A DNA stretch of 28,784 nt from an uncultured Prevotellaceae bacterium (GCA_937915745.1 CALGGJ010000107.1:1-28784); one strand, 5' to 3'. Counted from the stretch's first letter, positions 16,646 through 25,727 are shown. Made by a program: numbers and translations. Notes: generated from the sequence alone by a model not told the origin.

Positions 16646-19600
16646 ATGAAAAGACATATATCACTGTTTGTTGCCGTGGCCTGCCACATCGTCGGCCTTG
16701 CACAGCTGGAGGATGTGAGCGTCACTCCGCTCAACAATGCCGACCAGCTGCCAGTGAACGAGATAACCCAGATATTCCAGGACAGCGACGGTTATGTGTG
16801 GTATGGCACCACCGACGGCCTTTGCCGCGACGATGGTTACGGCATACATGTGTTTCGCAAAGATGTGTTCCACCCCGAGCTGGTCGATGTGAACTCGGTG
16901 ACCGATATAGCCGAAGACCGCAGCAACCACCTGTGGATAAGTACAGCCCGCGGACTCCTGTGCATGGACCGCTCCACGTTTGAGATGGTGCGTGTTGGCG
17001 ACGACGAGTTGCAGCAGAGTCAGGTGGATTATATGCTGGCGGCATCCGACGGCACGGTGTGGGCCATGGGTACCCGCCACCTCTACCACCTTGCAGCCGA
17101 CGCCACCATCATCAGCAAATACGACATGCCCGAAGACATCACATGTCTGTACGAAGACAGCCGGCGGCGCATCTTCGTATCGCAGTTCGAATACGGACTC
17201 ATGGTGTTGGAGCCGGGCAACACACAATTCCACACCATTGCACCCTACTATCAGATTTCGGCCATGACAGAAGACTCTGTCAACCATTGCTACTGGCTCT
17301 GCGACCGCAACACCGGATTCATACGCTATACCGAGACCGACGACGACGCACACCCGCAATTCGAACATCAAGACCCCGTGAAAGACGACTACGGAAAGAC
17401 CGTCACCTTCTTCACACACCTGGTGCAGGACAACCGCTTCCACTACATCTGGGCCATATCCTACTACCGCGGACTCTATGTGTTCCGGCCCGGAGCCGAC
17501 GGACGTCTGCAGCGCATGTCAACCTCGGGCATACTGCCGCAAAACAACCACATCTACTACAATATCATGAAGTCGAACTCAGGACACTTGTGGGTCACGG
17601 GATTCGACACCAACAGCCTTGTCATAAACCCCGAAAAGAAAAATATCACATACAACCCGCTCTCCACCCTGGCCGAGGTCACACACTTCTCGCCGGCGGT
17701 CGATGCCCTCTGTCGCGACGAGGGACGTATCTACTGGGTCAAGCAGAAACGCAACAACCTGTGGCTCTATGATGCGCAGACCGACACCTGGGCCGACTAT
17801 ATGAAACAACCCGACGTAAGACACTACCCGCTGTACCTCACCCGGCAGCTGCTGCCGTCGCACCGCCCCAACCACGTGTGGGCCGTCACCCCCGACGACA
17901 TATTCCTGCTCACCCGACACGGCATGGAGTTTGAGGTGGTGAAGTCCTTCAGGGTCGATACCGACGACACCGGCCATGCGGCCATCACCACGGCATTGGA
18001 AGACAGCCGCCGGAACCTGTGGATAGGGACGAAGAACTGCCTGTACGTGTGCCGTGACAACTCAGAGACAGCGGAACAGCACGGTGACTCCATCGGAGAA
18101 ATATCTGATATCGTTGAAGACGGCCGGGGCAATGTGTGGTGTACGGTCCGCAACCACGGACTGCTCAAGATATCGCCCGCCGGCACACACACACACTACC
18201 CGCTCGACCTCGACCTGCTCACCCTGGCATATATCAAGCCATACCTGTGGGTGGGAACCCGCGAGGGCCGCGTATATAGGTTCGACGAGAGCGAGGCCGA
18301 TGGCAACCGGTTCAGCGATTTCACCGAAGAATGCGGCATGAACGGCGACTGCATCGAACAACTCAAGACCGACGGCCACGGCCACCTGTGGGTGGTGACC
18401 AACCGGCGGGTGAAAGAGTATAACCCGGTCAACGGTGCCTTCCGCACTACCAACTGCTTCGAACCCGGCAGCCCGTTCTTACGCTTCATCCCACGCTCTA
18501 CGTTCGTCGATGCGGCCGACAGCATGATATACATAGGCGGAATACCGGGATTCATGGCGCTCAGTCAGTCGCAGGTGCTCGAAAGCGAGGCATCAACCAC
18601 ACTGCCACGCATCACCGATGTCATCATCGGAGGCACATCGGTGTGGTTCGACCCCGTCGGGCATACCACCGATGGAGTGATTGCCATCGACCACACGGCA
18701 CACAACCTCACAATCACGTTCTCGGCACTCGACTTCAGCAACCTGCAGGACATACGCTATGCCTACCGGCTCGACGGGATAGACGAGGGGTGGACCGAAC
18801 TCGATGCCGGACACAACGCAGCCATCTACGGACGCCTGCCGAAGGGACGATACACGTTCCACGTGAAATCCACCGACTCCAACGGACTGTGGTGCGATGC
18901 CGACACTACAATCGTCATACACCGGTTGCCTGCATGGTATGAAACCACCATGGCATACATCATCTACACACTGCTCACAATACTCGTCATCGCTGCAGTC
19001 ATCTACATATACAAACGCCGGCTCGAACGTCAGAGCCAGCAGCAGCTGAACGAAAACATCACCCAGGCCAAGATGATATACTTCACCAGCATCAGCCACG
19101 AACTGCTCACACCGCTCACCATCATCAACCTGCTTGCCGGCCGCCTGCATACCACCGACGCCTCGGCCGACACACCACGACTCATACAAGCCAACGTGGC
19201 ACGACTGCGGCGCCTGCTGCAACAGGTGCTCGACTTCCGTAAGGTGGAAAGCCAGAACATGAAACTATATGTAGAGCAGACCAACATAACCGACTTCCTG
19301 CGCACACTGTGCCGCGAAAGCTTCGAACCGCTGGCTGCCGACAAACACATAGAATTCCTGACACTGCTGCCAGCACGCGACATATGCGGATATACCGACC
19401 GCGACAAGATGGAAAAGATTCTGTTCAACCTCGTGTCGAATGCACTGAAATACACCCCCGACGGACGAACCGTGACACTCAGTGCCACCGAACAAGACCA
19501 ACACCTCACACTGAGCGTGAAGGACGAGGGCATAGGCATCGACCCGCGCGAACAGAATTTCATCTTCAACCGCTTCTACTCGTCGAAGAAAAACAACAAC

Positions 19601-20584
19601 ACCATCAGCAACGGTATCGGCCTGTCGCTCACCAAAGACCTCGTCGAACTGCATCACGGCACCATACGAGTCGTCAGTCAGCCGAAGAAAGGGTCGGAAT
19701 TCATCGTCGAGATGCCGATAGGACGTTACAGCTTCAGCGAAGCCGAGTTGAAAGACGAGACAGCCACACACGACATGAATGCCACCATCGACCGCCCGTC
19801 CTCCGCCACCGCGTCTGCAGCCAATGCCGAAACCACACGTGTGGGGCTGCTCATGGTGGAAGACAACCTCGAACTGCTCGCTGCCATGCAAGACATGCTG
19901 TCAGAACACTACACCGTCTTTGCCGCACGCGACGGCATCGAGGCTCTCGACATACTGAGCGAGGAAGACATAAGCATCGTGGTGAGCGACATAAGCATGC
20001 CGCGCATGGACGGAATCGAACTATGCCGGCGCATCAAGGGCGATGTGAGCATGAGCCACACAATACTGGTGCTGCTCACGGCAATGACATCCACACAGAC
20101 ACAGGTCGAGTCGTACGGAGCCGGTGCCGACGCATATCTGCCCAAACCATTCGACACACCGGTATTGCTCTCGCTCCTGCGCAACCTGCTCGACAACCGT
20201 ACCAAGATGCAGCAACGACTGCAACACACAGTGATGCAGGCAGCAGCCGAAGACCTCGAAGTGAGCGACCTCGACCGCGAATTTGTGAAGAAAGCAATCA
20301 GGATGGTCGAACAACATATATCCGATTCGGAATACGATGTGGAGGCTCTGTCGGCCGACATGACCATGAGCCGTTCGACACTCACACGCAAACTCAAGGC
20401 ACTGGCCGGACAGACTCCTGTGCAGTTCATACGGGGCATCCGACTCAAATATGCGTACCGGCTGTTGCAAAACCACACCGTCAACGTGACCGATGCAATG
20501 TATCGTGTGGGATACAACGACCACCGATCGTTCACGCTCGCATTCAAAGATGCCTTCGGAATAATGCCAAGCGAGGTGAAGTGA
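16646..20584 (+). CDS. Hybrid two-component system sensor/regulator (HTCS) with AraC output
   Basis: This 1312-residue one-protein sensor detects glycan breakdown products in the periplasm and activates utilisation genes. In order: signal peptide (1-19, ending GLAQ), Reg_prop beta-propeller repeats (about 25-660; e.g. DGYVWYGTTDGLCRDD), a Y_Y_Y domain (about 690-755), one membrane span (about 769-790), HisKA with phospho-acceptor His818 in ISHELLTPLT, HATPase (N-box NLVSNALKYTPDGR near 928; DEGIGIDP near 962), a receiver domain (VEDN near 1071, phospho-acceptor Asp1115 in VVSDISMPRMDG) and a C-terminal AraC helix-turn-helix (about 1210-1312). The H-box has Leu where Arg is usual (SHELLTP versus SHELRTP). 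It is divergent from the radical SAM-GH3 pair, which it may regulate; no SusC/SusD pair is visible. Confidence 0.95.
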   Translation: MKRHISLFVAVACHIVGLAQLEDVSVTPLNNADQLPVNEITQIFQDSDGYVWYGTTDGLCRDDGYGIHVFRKDVFHPELVDVNSVTDIAEDRSNHLWISTARGLLCMDRSTFEMVRVGDDELQQSQVDYMLAASDGTVWAMGTRHLYHLAADATIISKYDMPEDITCLYEDSRRRIFVSQFEYGLMVLEPGNTQFHTIAPYYQISAMTEDSVNHCYWLCDRNTGFIRYTETDDDAHPQFEHQDPVKDDYGKTVTFFTHLVQDNRFHYIWAISYYRGLYVFRPGADGRLQRMSTSGILPQNNHIYYNIMKSNSGHLWVTGFDTNSLVINPEKKNITYNPLSTLAEVTHFSPAVDALCRDEGRIYWVKQKRNNLWLYDAQTDTWADYMKQPDVRHYPLYLTRQLLPSHRPNHVWAVTPDDIFLLTRHGMEFEVVKSFRVDTDDTGHAAITTALEDSRRNLWIGTKNCLYVCRDNSETAEQHGDSIGEISDIVEDGRGNVWCTVRNHGLLKISPAGTHTHYPLDLDLLTLAYIKPYLWVGTREGRVYRFDESEADGNRFSDFTEECGMNGDCIEQLKTDGHGHLWVVTNRRVKEYNPVNGAFRTTNCFEPGSPFLRFIPRSTFVDAADSMIYIGGIPGFMALSQSQVLESEASTTLPRITDVIIGGTSVWFDPVGHTTDGVIAIDHTAHNLTITFSALDFSNLQDIRYAYRLDGIDEGWTELDAGHNAAIYGRLPKGRYTFHVKSTDSNGLWCDADTTIVIHRLPAWYETTMAYIIYTLLTILVIAAVIYIYKRRLERQSQQQLNENITQAKMIYFTSISHELLTPLTIINLLAGRLHTTDASADTPRLIQANVARLRRLLQQVLDFRKVESQNMKLYVEQTNITDFLRTLCRESFEPLAADKHIEFLTLLPARDICGYTDRDKMEKILFNLVSNALKYTPDGRTVTLSATEQDQHLTLSVKDEGIGIDPREQNFIFNRFYSSKKNNNTISNGIGLSLTKDLVELHHGTIRVVSQPKKGSEFIVEMPIGRYSFSEAELKDETATHDMNATIDRPSSATASAANAETTRVGLLMVEDNLELLAAMQDMLSEHYTVFAARDGIEALDILSEEDISIVVSDISMPRMDGIELCRRIKGDVSMSHTILVLLTAMTSTQTQVESYGAGADAYLPKPFDTPVLLSLLRNLLDNRTKMQQRLQHTVMQAAAEDLEVSDLDREFVKKAIRMVEQHISDSEYDVEALSADMTMSRSTLTRKLKALAGQTPVQFIRGIRLKYAYRLLQNHTVNVTDAMYRVGYNDHRSFTLAFKDAFGIMPSEVK

Positions 20585-20592
20585 CGGAACGG

Positions 20593-20913
20593 TTACACAT
20601 CAGATACACTCCTTCGCTCCGCTCCGTCGGTATGACAGGGGGTGGGTTACACATCAGATACACTCCTTCGCTTCGCTCCGTCGGTATGACAGGGGATGGG
20701 TTACACATCAGATACACTCCTTCGCTCCGCTCCATCGGTATGACAGGGGGTGGGTTACACATCAGATACACTCCTGCGCTTCGCTCCGTCGGTATGACAG
20801 GGGGTGGGTTACACATCAGATACACTCCTTCGCTCCGCTCCGTCGGTATGACAGGGCGGAAGGGTTGGATACACTCCTGCGCTTCGCTCCGTCGGTATGA
20901 CAGGGCGGAAGGG
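20593..20913 (+). repeat. 54-bp tandem array of type-A REP-like repeats, six units
   Basis: Units start at 20593, 20647, 20701, 20755 and 20809, the first four exactly 54 bases long. A sixth, shorter unit at 20865-20913 lacks the TTACACATCA head. Each contains ATACACTCC, a TTCGCT/TGCGCT segment and CTCCGTCGGTATGACAGGG. Units differ by a few substitutions. There are no unique spacers, so this is not a CRISPR. Confidence 0.92.
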
Positions 20914-20956
20914 TGCTGGATGGGCAGCAGGTTTTTTTTGCATGGCACAAACATTC

Positions 20957-21027
20957 CATTGAAGTCATACCGACGGAGGTATGAAATACCGTAGGAGTGT
21001 ATCTGTATATGAAACATATACTTGCGA
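20957..21027 (-). repeat. Type-B REP-like repeat, inverted relative to the array
   Basis: This copy carries CATTGAAGTCATACCGACGG, a GGTATGAAATACC mini-hairpin, GTAGGAGTGTATCTG and the ATGAAACATATACTTGCGA tail. It is nearly identical to 8908-8977, and the central part recurs on the other strand at about 25490-25530. Confidence 0.85.
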
Positions 21028-21040
21028 GTCTTGTGTCAGA

Positions 21041-21106
21041 GGTCAGAGGATAAAGGATAAAGGTCAGAGGATAAAGGATAAAGGATAGAGGTTAAAGGTT
21101 AGAGAG
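21041..21106. repeat. 21-bp tandem duplication and GGTTAGAG-type purine-rich tract
   Basis: A 21-base unit starting GGTCAGAGGATAAAGG occurs twice in tandem (21041-21061, 21062-21082) and runs into GAGGTTAAAGGTTAGAG. Similar tracts occur at about 25252-25325 and 28515-28540, always between genes. Confidence 0.75.
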
Positions 21107-21127
21107 GTCATCAGCCATGAAACGACG

Positions 21128-21154
21128 AAGGGGATGTGCGCGGCACATCCCCTT
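21128..21154. terminator. 12-bp perfect hairpin, probable terminator of the leftward small-peptide operon
   Basis: Bases 21128-21139 (AAGGGGATGTGC) pair perfectly with 21143-21154 around a GCG loop. It lies 32 bases past the stop of the 58-residue peptide gene. The flanks have only short T runs, so a strong intrinsic terminator is plausible but not textbook. Confidence 0.6.
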
Positions 21155-21186
21155 TCGTTCCTGTATTGACGTTTTATGTGGGTTAA

Positions 21187-21363
21187 TCACCAGAATCCCT
21201 CGCTCCATACGTCGCGGCTCTTGGTATCGCTTGCACCACCTCCGTATTCACTGTCGCTTTTGGTTACACCGTCAACTCCGCTGATTTCACTTATACTGTT
21301 TGCGATCATCTTGGCAAGCATAATTTTCTCTACACTTGTTGTTGGTTTTATATATTGTTTCAT
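21187..21363 (-). CDS. 58-residue peptide, Bacteroidales MK-YIKP type, function unknown
   Basis: An ATG at 21361-21363 opens a 58-codon frame ending in TGA at 21187-21189. The product begins MKQYIKPTTSVEKIM, has a central polar and glycine-rich segment (DSEYGGGASDTKS) and ends in the aromatic motif VWSEGFW. Short proteins starting MKxYIKP and ending in an acidic/aromatic DxWSEGFW-like tail recur in Prevotella and Bacteroides genomes; this is from memory, and I know of no established function. There is no signal peptide or membrane helix. It lies 49 bases downstream of the large secreted protein on the same strand and before a hairpin, so the two are probably co-transcribed. The codons read sensibly, and the antisense frame (70 codons, hydrophobic) is judged a shadow. 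Confidence 0.72.
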   Translation of the reverse strand: MKQYIKPTTSVEKIMLAKMIANSISEISGVDGVTKSDSEYGGGASDTKSRDVWSEGFW

Positions 21364-21412
21364 CGCTTTTCTGTATTTTTTTTGTTAATAATCTTGTTTT
21401 TATACCGTTCAA

Positions 21413-24400
21413 TTACTTAACCAACACCTTTTTGCCGTTCACGATATTGATACCGCGCTGCAGTCCGCCAAGCTGCTGGCCCTGGAGGTTATAGATAGCA
21501 CCGTTGGCAACGTCTGCAGCGTTGATGACGTTGATTGCCGTTGCTTCACCCTCGAACGCAAAGTTGAGACTCTTCACTGCTGCACCATCTGCCAACTGGA
21601 AGTAAGCGCGGTATGGATTGATTGTAGCATCGTTTGTACCAATTTTGTAGATGGTGTTGTCACTCAATACATAGTTCTTCACGCCTACGCCCTCACCAAC
21701 TACCGTGGTAGCATATTTACCTGTAAATGTGAGGTCGCCCTTAGTTTCGTCGGTTGTTTCTGCAGCAGCCACGTCAACATCGGTCAGGGTGATTTCAGAG
21801 GTGCCGGAAGTAGAGCGCATCAAGAATGGTTTGTTAGCAGTGCTCGCGGCAGCAGAAACGAATGTCATTGTCCCGTCATCTCCATCATAGCTGTCGAGTA
21901 CGGCGATGTCGTCAACTCCACTTACTGCGAATGGATATATACCTGTTGCCCATTTGCCGGCTGCAAGAGTACGTGTAATCTTGACAGTAGGATATGTACC
22001 AGGAGCATAGGCTGGCACAGAGCCGTCGGCAAATTCGAGGTACTGGTTGGTGGCTTTCCTCAGCACAATGTCTGTAAACGTAGAGTTTCCGTCAGGAATC
22101 ATCTGCAGGCAGGCATCACAAGCTTCATCAGTTACGAATACAATTCTATAGGTATCCCAGCAGCCTGCCGTTTGTGGGCCGGCTGACGACTGTCCGCAAG
22201 TTTGCTGTGGAAGTACATCGCCACTGTCGCTCGTAATCTTTACATAGAAGTTGTTGTTTGCGCCTCCCCAACCTGCATGCTTGAATGAAAGTTCATAGAT
22301 AGTATGAGCCGCAAGTGGCATGGTATAGCCTGATTGCTGACCATAGACGTATGTTCCGCCCCATGTGAAGAGGGCCTTTCCACCCGTTGTCTCACTGAGG
22401 GCCGGGTATGTTGTGCCGTCCGCTATTACCAGCCGGATGCCGGAGTTTGGAGTCCAGCCCGGAATATCGAGGTCCACACCCGACGATGCATTTGCAGTAG
22501 AAAGAGCGAAGTTGCCATTGTAAACTGCGTTCACGTCGGTGGCATTGGCTGTCCAGCTTGCACCAGTCAGGTTGGATACGATGGTTGCGAGGTCGGCGGC
22601 AATCATTGGTGCACCCTGGTACACTGCTTTGGCTGCGGCGAGGGTCTCAAGGGCTGATATATTGCTGTAAGGAGCATATTCGCCAGTCTCGAAGCCCAGT
22701 GTGTGGGCTGCGATGGCAGCGTTCAGGGCAGTGAAGTCGCTGGTGGTGATATCACCCTTCACGAGCCTGAAGTTATCGACCTTGATGAACGAGGCGTCAC
22801 TGCCTGACTGACTCTTGGTGTTGCTGGCCTTGATGACTACATCGGCAGCAGCATCAAGCGTGAACACCACATTGGCGGTGTAGCCCACTGTCTTGTCGCC
22901 CGGAACGGTGACGGTGGTAGTCACTGCATTGGCAGCGAGCACCAAATCCTCTCCGTTGAAGCCGGCTACGAGTGCCGACAGCGTATAAGTGCCTGCAGGC
23001 AGACTGGCGATGGTTTGATATACATTGTTCTCTGCCGTACCGCCCCATGAGTTGAACAGGTAGCTGCCATCCACGGCATCGCCCGAGGTGATGGCGTAGG
23101 TGCCGCTGGCCTGGGCCTTCACGCCTGTGTCATTGCGGCTCTCAGCGGTCCAACCTGTCATGTTGTTCGTCTCGAAGCTCGGATTGATGATGGCGGAGGT
23201 GTAGTCGGTAGCACCGGCAGCGACGAGGGCTTCAATCTCTGCGGCCTGATACTCGCTGTAGATGTCGGCAGCAGTTGTCAGGTCACTGTATGTACCGTTC
23301 GTGTACTTTAGACGTATAGGGTCGGTGACGTTCGTAGCATCTGTGGTCCAGCCCTCTACGTTAGTGATTGCCGTATTCAGTGCCGTATAGACGGTGACGC
23401 TGTTCTGAGCAGTTGTTAATGCAGCGTCCAGGGCATTGTAGTTGTCGAGTGTATGGCTGGCTTCGAAGGTTGACTTGGCAGAAGCCAGAGCCGACTTCTC
23501 CGTTGCGTTATAGACGGCAGCGTCCAGAGCCTCAACGCTGCTGATGATTGTGCTTGCATCCGATGTGCTCACGATGACATCACCTATGCGATAAACCAGC
23601 ACATTGTCTATCCAGAGCTTGGCATTGGAGCCAGAGCCGCCTTCACCAGCCATACCTACTCCTATGGTGATGTCAGCATCAGCTGCCACGTCGAACTCTA
23701 TAGCCGTTGCAAGCCACTCACCAGAGGCAAAGGTCTTGTTTGTACCATAGACGAAGCTGTTGGTCGTACCGTAGAAGTCGCCTGCTGTACCGCTCACACC
23801 GAAGTAGTTGCTGTTGATGCCTGTAGCCGAGTTCTGGTTGTATGCCTCGTAATAGAACAGATAGCGTCCGGCAGGCAAATCTGTCTTCACCTGCTGGTAG
23901 CGCGATGAGGAACCCCATCCGTCGGCCAATGCCAGGGCTGCTCCTGTGGTTGCGCCAAACATGTCGGCTGCAGGAGGAGTAGTGCTGCAGATTGTTGCGG
24001 TTGAGCCATATTCAGCTGTACCGCCGAACGTGGCATTGCCTGAAACTACGGAAGCATTTGTCCATCCAGATACATTGTAGTTGTAAGCCTCGTTGGCACT
24101 GTCATCATCCTTATAATAGAACACATCGCTGTTGCCCACTGTGCCATCAGCAAGAAGGTTCGGATTGGTGTCGAAGTCGCTGTTGGTCAGAGATACCAGG
24201 GTAGCACCACTTAAGGCCGTTGAGATGGCAGTTTCCAGAGTGGTGGCTGCAGAGGTAACCTCAGACGTTGACGTCGATGCGTCCAACACACTTTGTGCGG
24301 TAGCAATGGCAGTTGTCAGCGTTGCGTCACTCAGCACACCGTTCATGGCAGTAGCCTTCTTTATGTAGCCACCAAGAGTTACCCGTGCAGCAACAAGTGC

Positions 24401-25016
24401 GGGGCTGGTCCAGGTGAGCTTCAAATGGCTGACGTGAAGCGTCGGGGTATTTTTAGATGCATAATTATTAGACCCAGTTCCGTATCCAAAACTGATAACG
24501 GCAGTTGAGGCTTCGGAGAGATTAAACGAGATGGTATGAGTGGTCCAACTTGAACGTCCACTCATCCACTCAGTACTTGTGTCTGTAGTTTTGCTGCCAC
24601 CAACTTCTACATAAAAAAGATTATTGTAGGCTGCTGATGCTGTTGTACTGCTGTTTGTATTTTCAACATCAAAAGTCAACGTATAAAGTCCCACTGGCAG
24701 TGCTGCGGTCGTTTGATTATACGATGCATAATTGGTTTCCCAACGACATTCAAAACCAAAACAATATTCTGTTTCCAAGTGTGTTTCATCTTTTGTTGAA
24801 ACAGCCTGACCTTCGGCAGTTCTTACGCCATAGGTTCCTATCAGACCATTGCCTATGTCCTTATAACCACTAGATACATATTCCGTCCATCCGGTCGTTG
24901 ACGAGAAGTCCGCATTCGTGATGTACGTGCTTGCCACGTCAGCCTCATCCTGCGCATAAATTGCCCCCCCCCACTAACAGGGCGGCAACAAAAGTAAGTA
25001 ATTTTTTGATTGTCAT
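21413..25016 (-). pseudogene. Large modular secreted protein with a frameshift in the signal-peptide codons (G9 tract)
   Basis: The main frame (24937 down to 21413) encodes 1174 residues without an ATG near its start. The missing N-terminus lies upstream in another frame: ATG at 25014-25016 gives MTIKKLLTFVAALLVGG and then meets a run of nine G (24964-24972). With eight G the frame would continue as AIYAQDEADVASTYITNADF, a complete signal peptide and cleavage site, for a 1200-residue protein. It has at least four jelly-roll or CBM-like modules beginning with an N-x-(D/S/N)-F ... GW(T) pattern (TNADFSSTTGWT, NSDFDTN, INPSFETNNMTGWT, NGNFALS), separated by helical FIVAR-like linkers. The C-terminus (IYNLQGQQLGG...NGKKVLVK) resembles Prevotella sorting tails. 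It probably binds glycans or other surface ligands; no catalytic domain was recognised. It may be phase-variable, a pseudogene or a sequencing error. Confidence 0.85.
24964..24972 (-). repeat. Homopolymeric G9 tract in signal-peptide codons
   Basis: Nine consecutive C on the plus strand (G on the coding strand) lie between codon 14 of the predicted signal peptide and the AIYAQ cleavage region. Eight would restore the frame. See findings. Confidence 0.9.
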
Positions 25017-25128
25017 TTTGATTGATTAATTGGTTAATAAATTGTTAGTTATGTTATGTTAGCTTAGTTGTTATCATCGGACTGATTATAGGGCCGGATA
25101 ATGCAAAGCGGTGTTGCATTCCAGCCGA

Positions 25129-25158
25129 TAAAGATACGCACCTTATTTCATATGGCAA
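25129..25158 (-). promoter_or_regulatory. Possible promoter of the large secreted protein
   Basis: On the minus strand a TTG (25158-25156) is followed after 19 bases by TATCTTTA (25136-25129). The latter is one mismatch from TAnnTTTG. It lies about 110 bases upstream of the ATG at 25016. Confidence 0.4.
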
Positions 25159-25326
25159 TGCTTTTGTTCGGTTTTTTCTGCAATCCATGCACAATTATTG
25201 CAACAATGCACGTTTTTGCAATCTACAGTTTACAATGTTACATAGATATAAAGGTTAGAGGTTAAAGGTTAGAGAGGTTACACTGATGGCACAGATTACA
25301 CGGATATAAAGGTTAGAGGTTAAACC

Positions 25327-25727
25327 CAAATCGGTCATTAGACTGTTTCGCGCTTTGAAAACATTCCATTGAAGTCATACCGACGGAGCGGAGCGCAGGA
25401 GTGTATCTGATGTGTAACCCACCCGCCTGTCATACCGACGGAGCGGAGCGAAGGAGTGTATCTGATGTGTAACTTATAGATAGTATATAGATACGCTCCT
25501 ACGGTATTTCATACCTCCGTCGGTATGACTTCGGGGTGGAACGTTTTCGTTAAGCCAAATGACCAAAGGGAGCTTGCTCACTTTGGCATGGCGAGACCTG
25601 ACGAACGAAGCATGAGCAGAGTGGAGTTTACTCCGACTATGCCATGCAAGGAGGAAGAAGACGAAGTCAAAACGTCTGAATTTATTCGAGCGTTTTCAAA
25701 GCGCGAAACAGTCTAATGACCGATTTG
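25327..25727. mobile_element. 401-bp non-coding element with perfect 36-bp terminal inverted repeats
   Basis: Bases 25327-25362 (starting CAAATCGGTCATTAGACTG) and 25692-25727 are exact reverse complements over 36 bases. Inside lie two type-A REP-like repeats and one inverted type-B repeat (25367-25530), then a structured stretch: hairpin 25563-25586 (CCAAAG...CTTTGG, one internal mismatch), and arms 25586-25592 / 25641-25647 (GCATGGC/GCCATGC) enclosing a small hairpin at 25623-25634. There is no transposase. The simplest reading is a MITE-like or otherwise mobilised non-autonomous element; an inverted duplication, or a structured RNA flanked by it, is also possible. A clear target-site duplication was not found. 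Confidence 0.6.

Larger units (their letters stand above)
20585..21186. repeat. Repeat-rich intergenic region between convergent genes
   Basis: No gene is supported in these 602 bases between the HTCS and the small peptide gene. From left to right the region holds a 54-bp tandem array, an inverted type-B repeat, a 21-bp tandem duplication with GGTTAGAG-like tracts and a strong hairpin; these are listed separately. The apparent frames of 157 and 561 codons crossing it come from the repeat period of 54 bases (18 codons) and from the antisense or alternative frames of the HTCS gene. Confidence 0.8.

Noticed and set aside
20593..20913. Regular 54-bp repeats as a CRISPR array
   Set aside because: Units are contiguous and nearly identical, with no unique spacers, and no cas genes are present.
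19309..20994. 561-codon rightward frame overlapping the HTCS 3' half
   Set aside because: It is an out-of-frame shadow of a clear HTCS gene, rich in Arg and His, and then a translation of the 54-bp repeats.
20544..21017. 157-codon leftward frame after the HTCS
   Set aside because: It is a direct translation of the tandem REP-like repeats (EGVYLMCNPPPVIPTERS periodicity).
21176..21388. 70-codon hydrophobic rightward frame that could be a small membrane toxin
   Set aside because: It is exactly antisense to the 58-residue peptide gene, whose sequence looks far more protein-like. The hydrophobicity follows from the complementary codons.
25525..25716. 63-codon rightward frame inside the inverted-repeat element
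   Set aside because: It runs through hairpins and ends in the terminal inverted repeat (SKRETV is encoded by the 36-base end). It has no family resemblance, so a chance frame is more likely.
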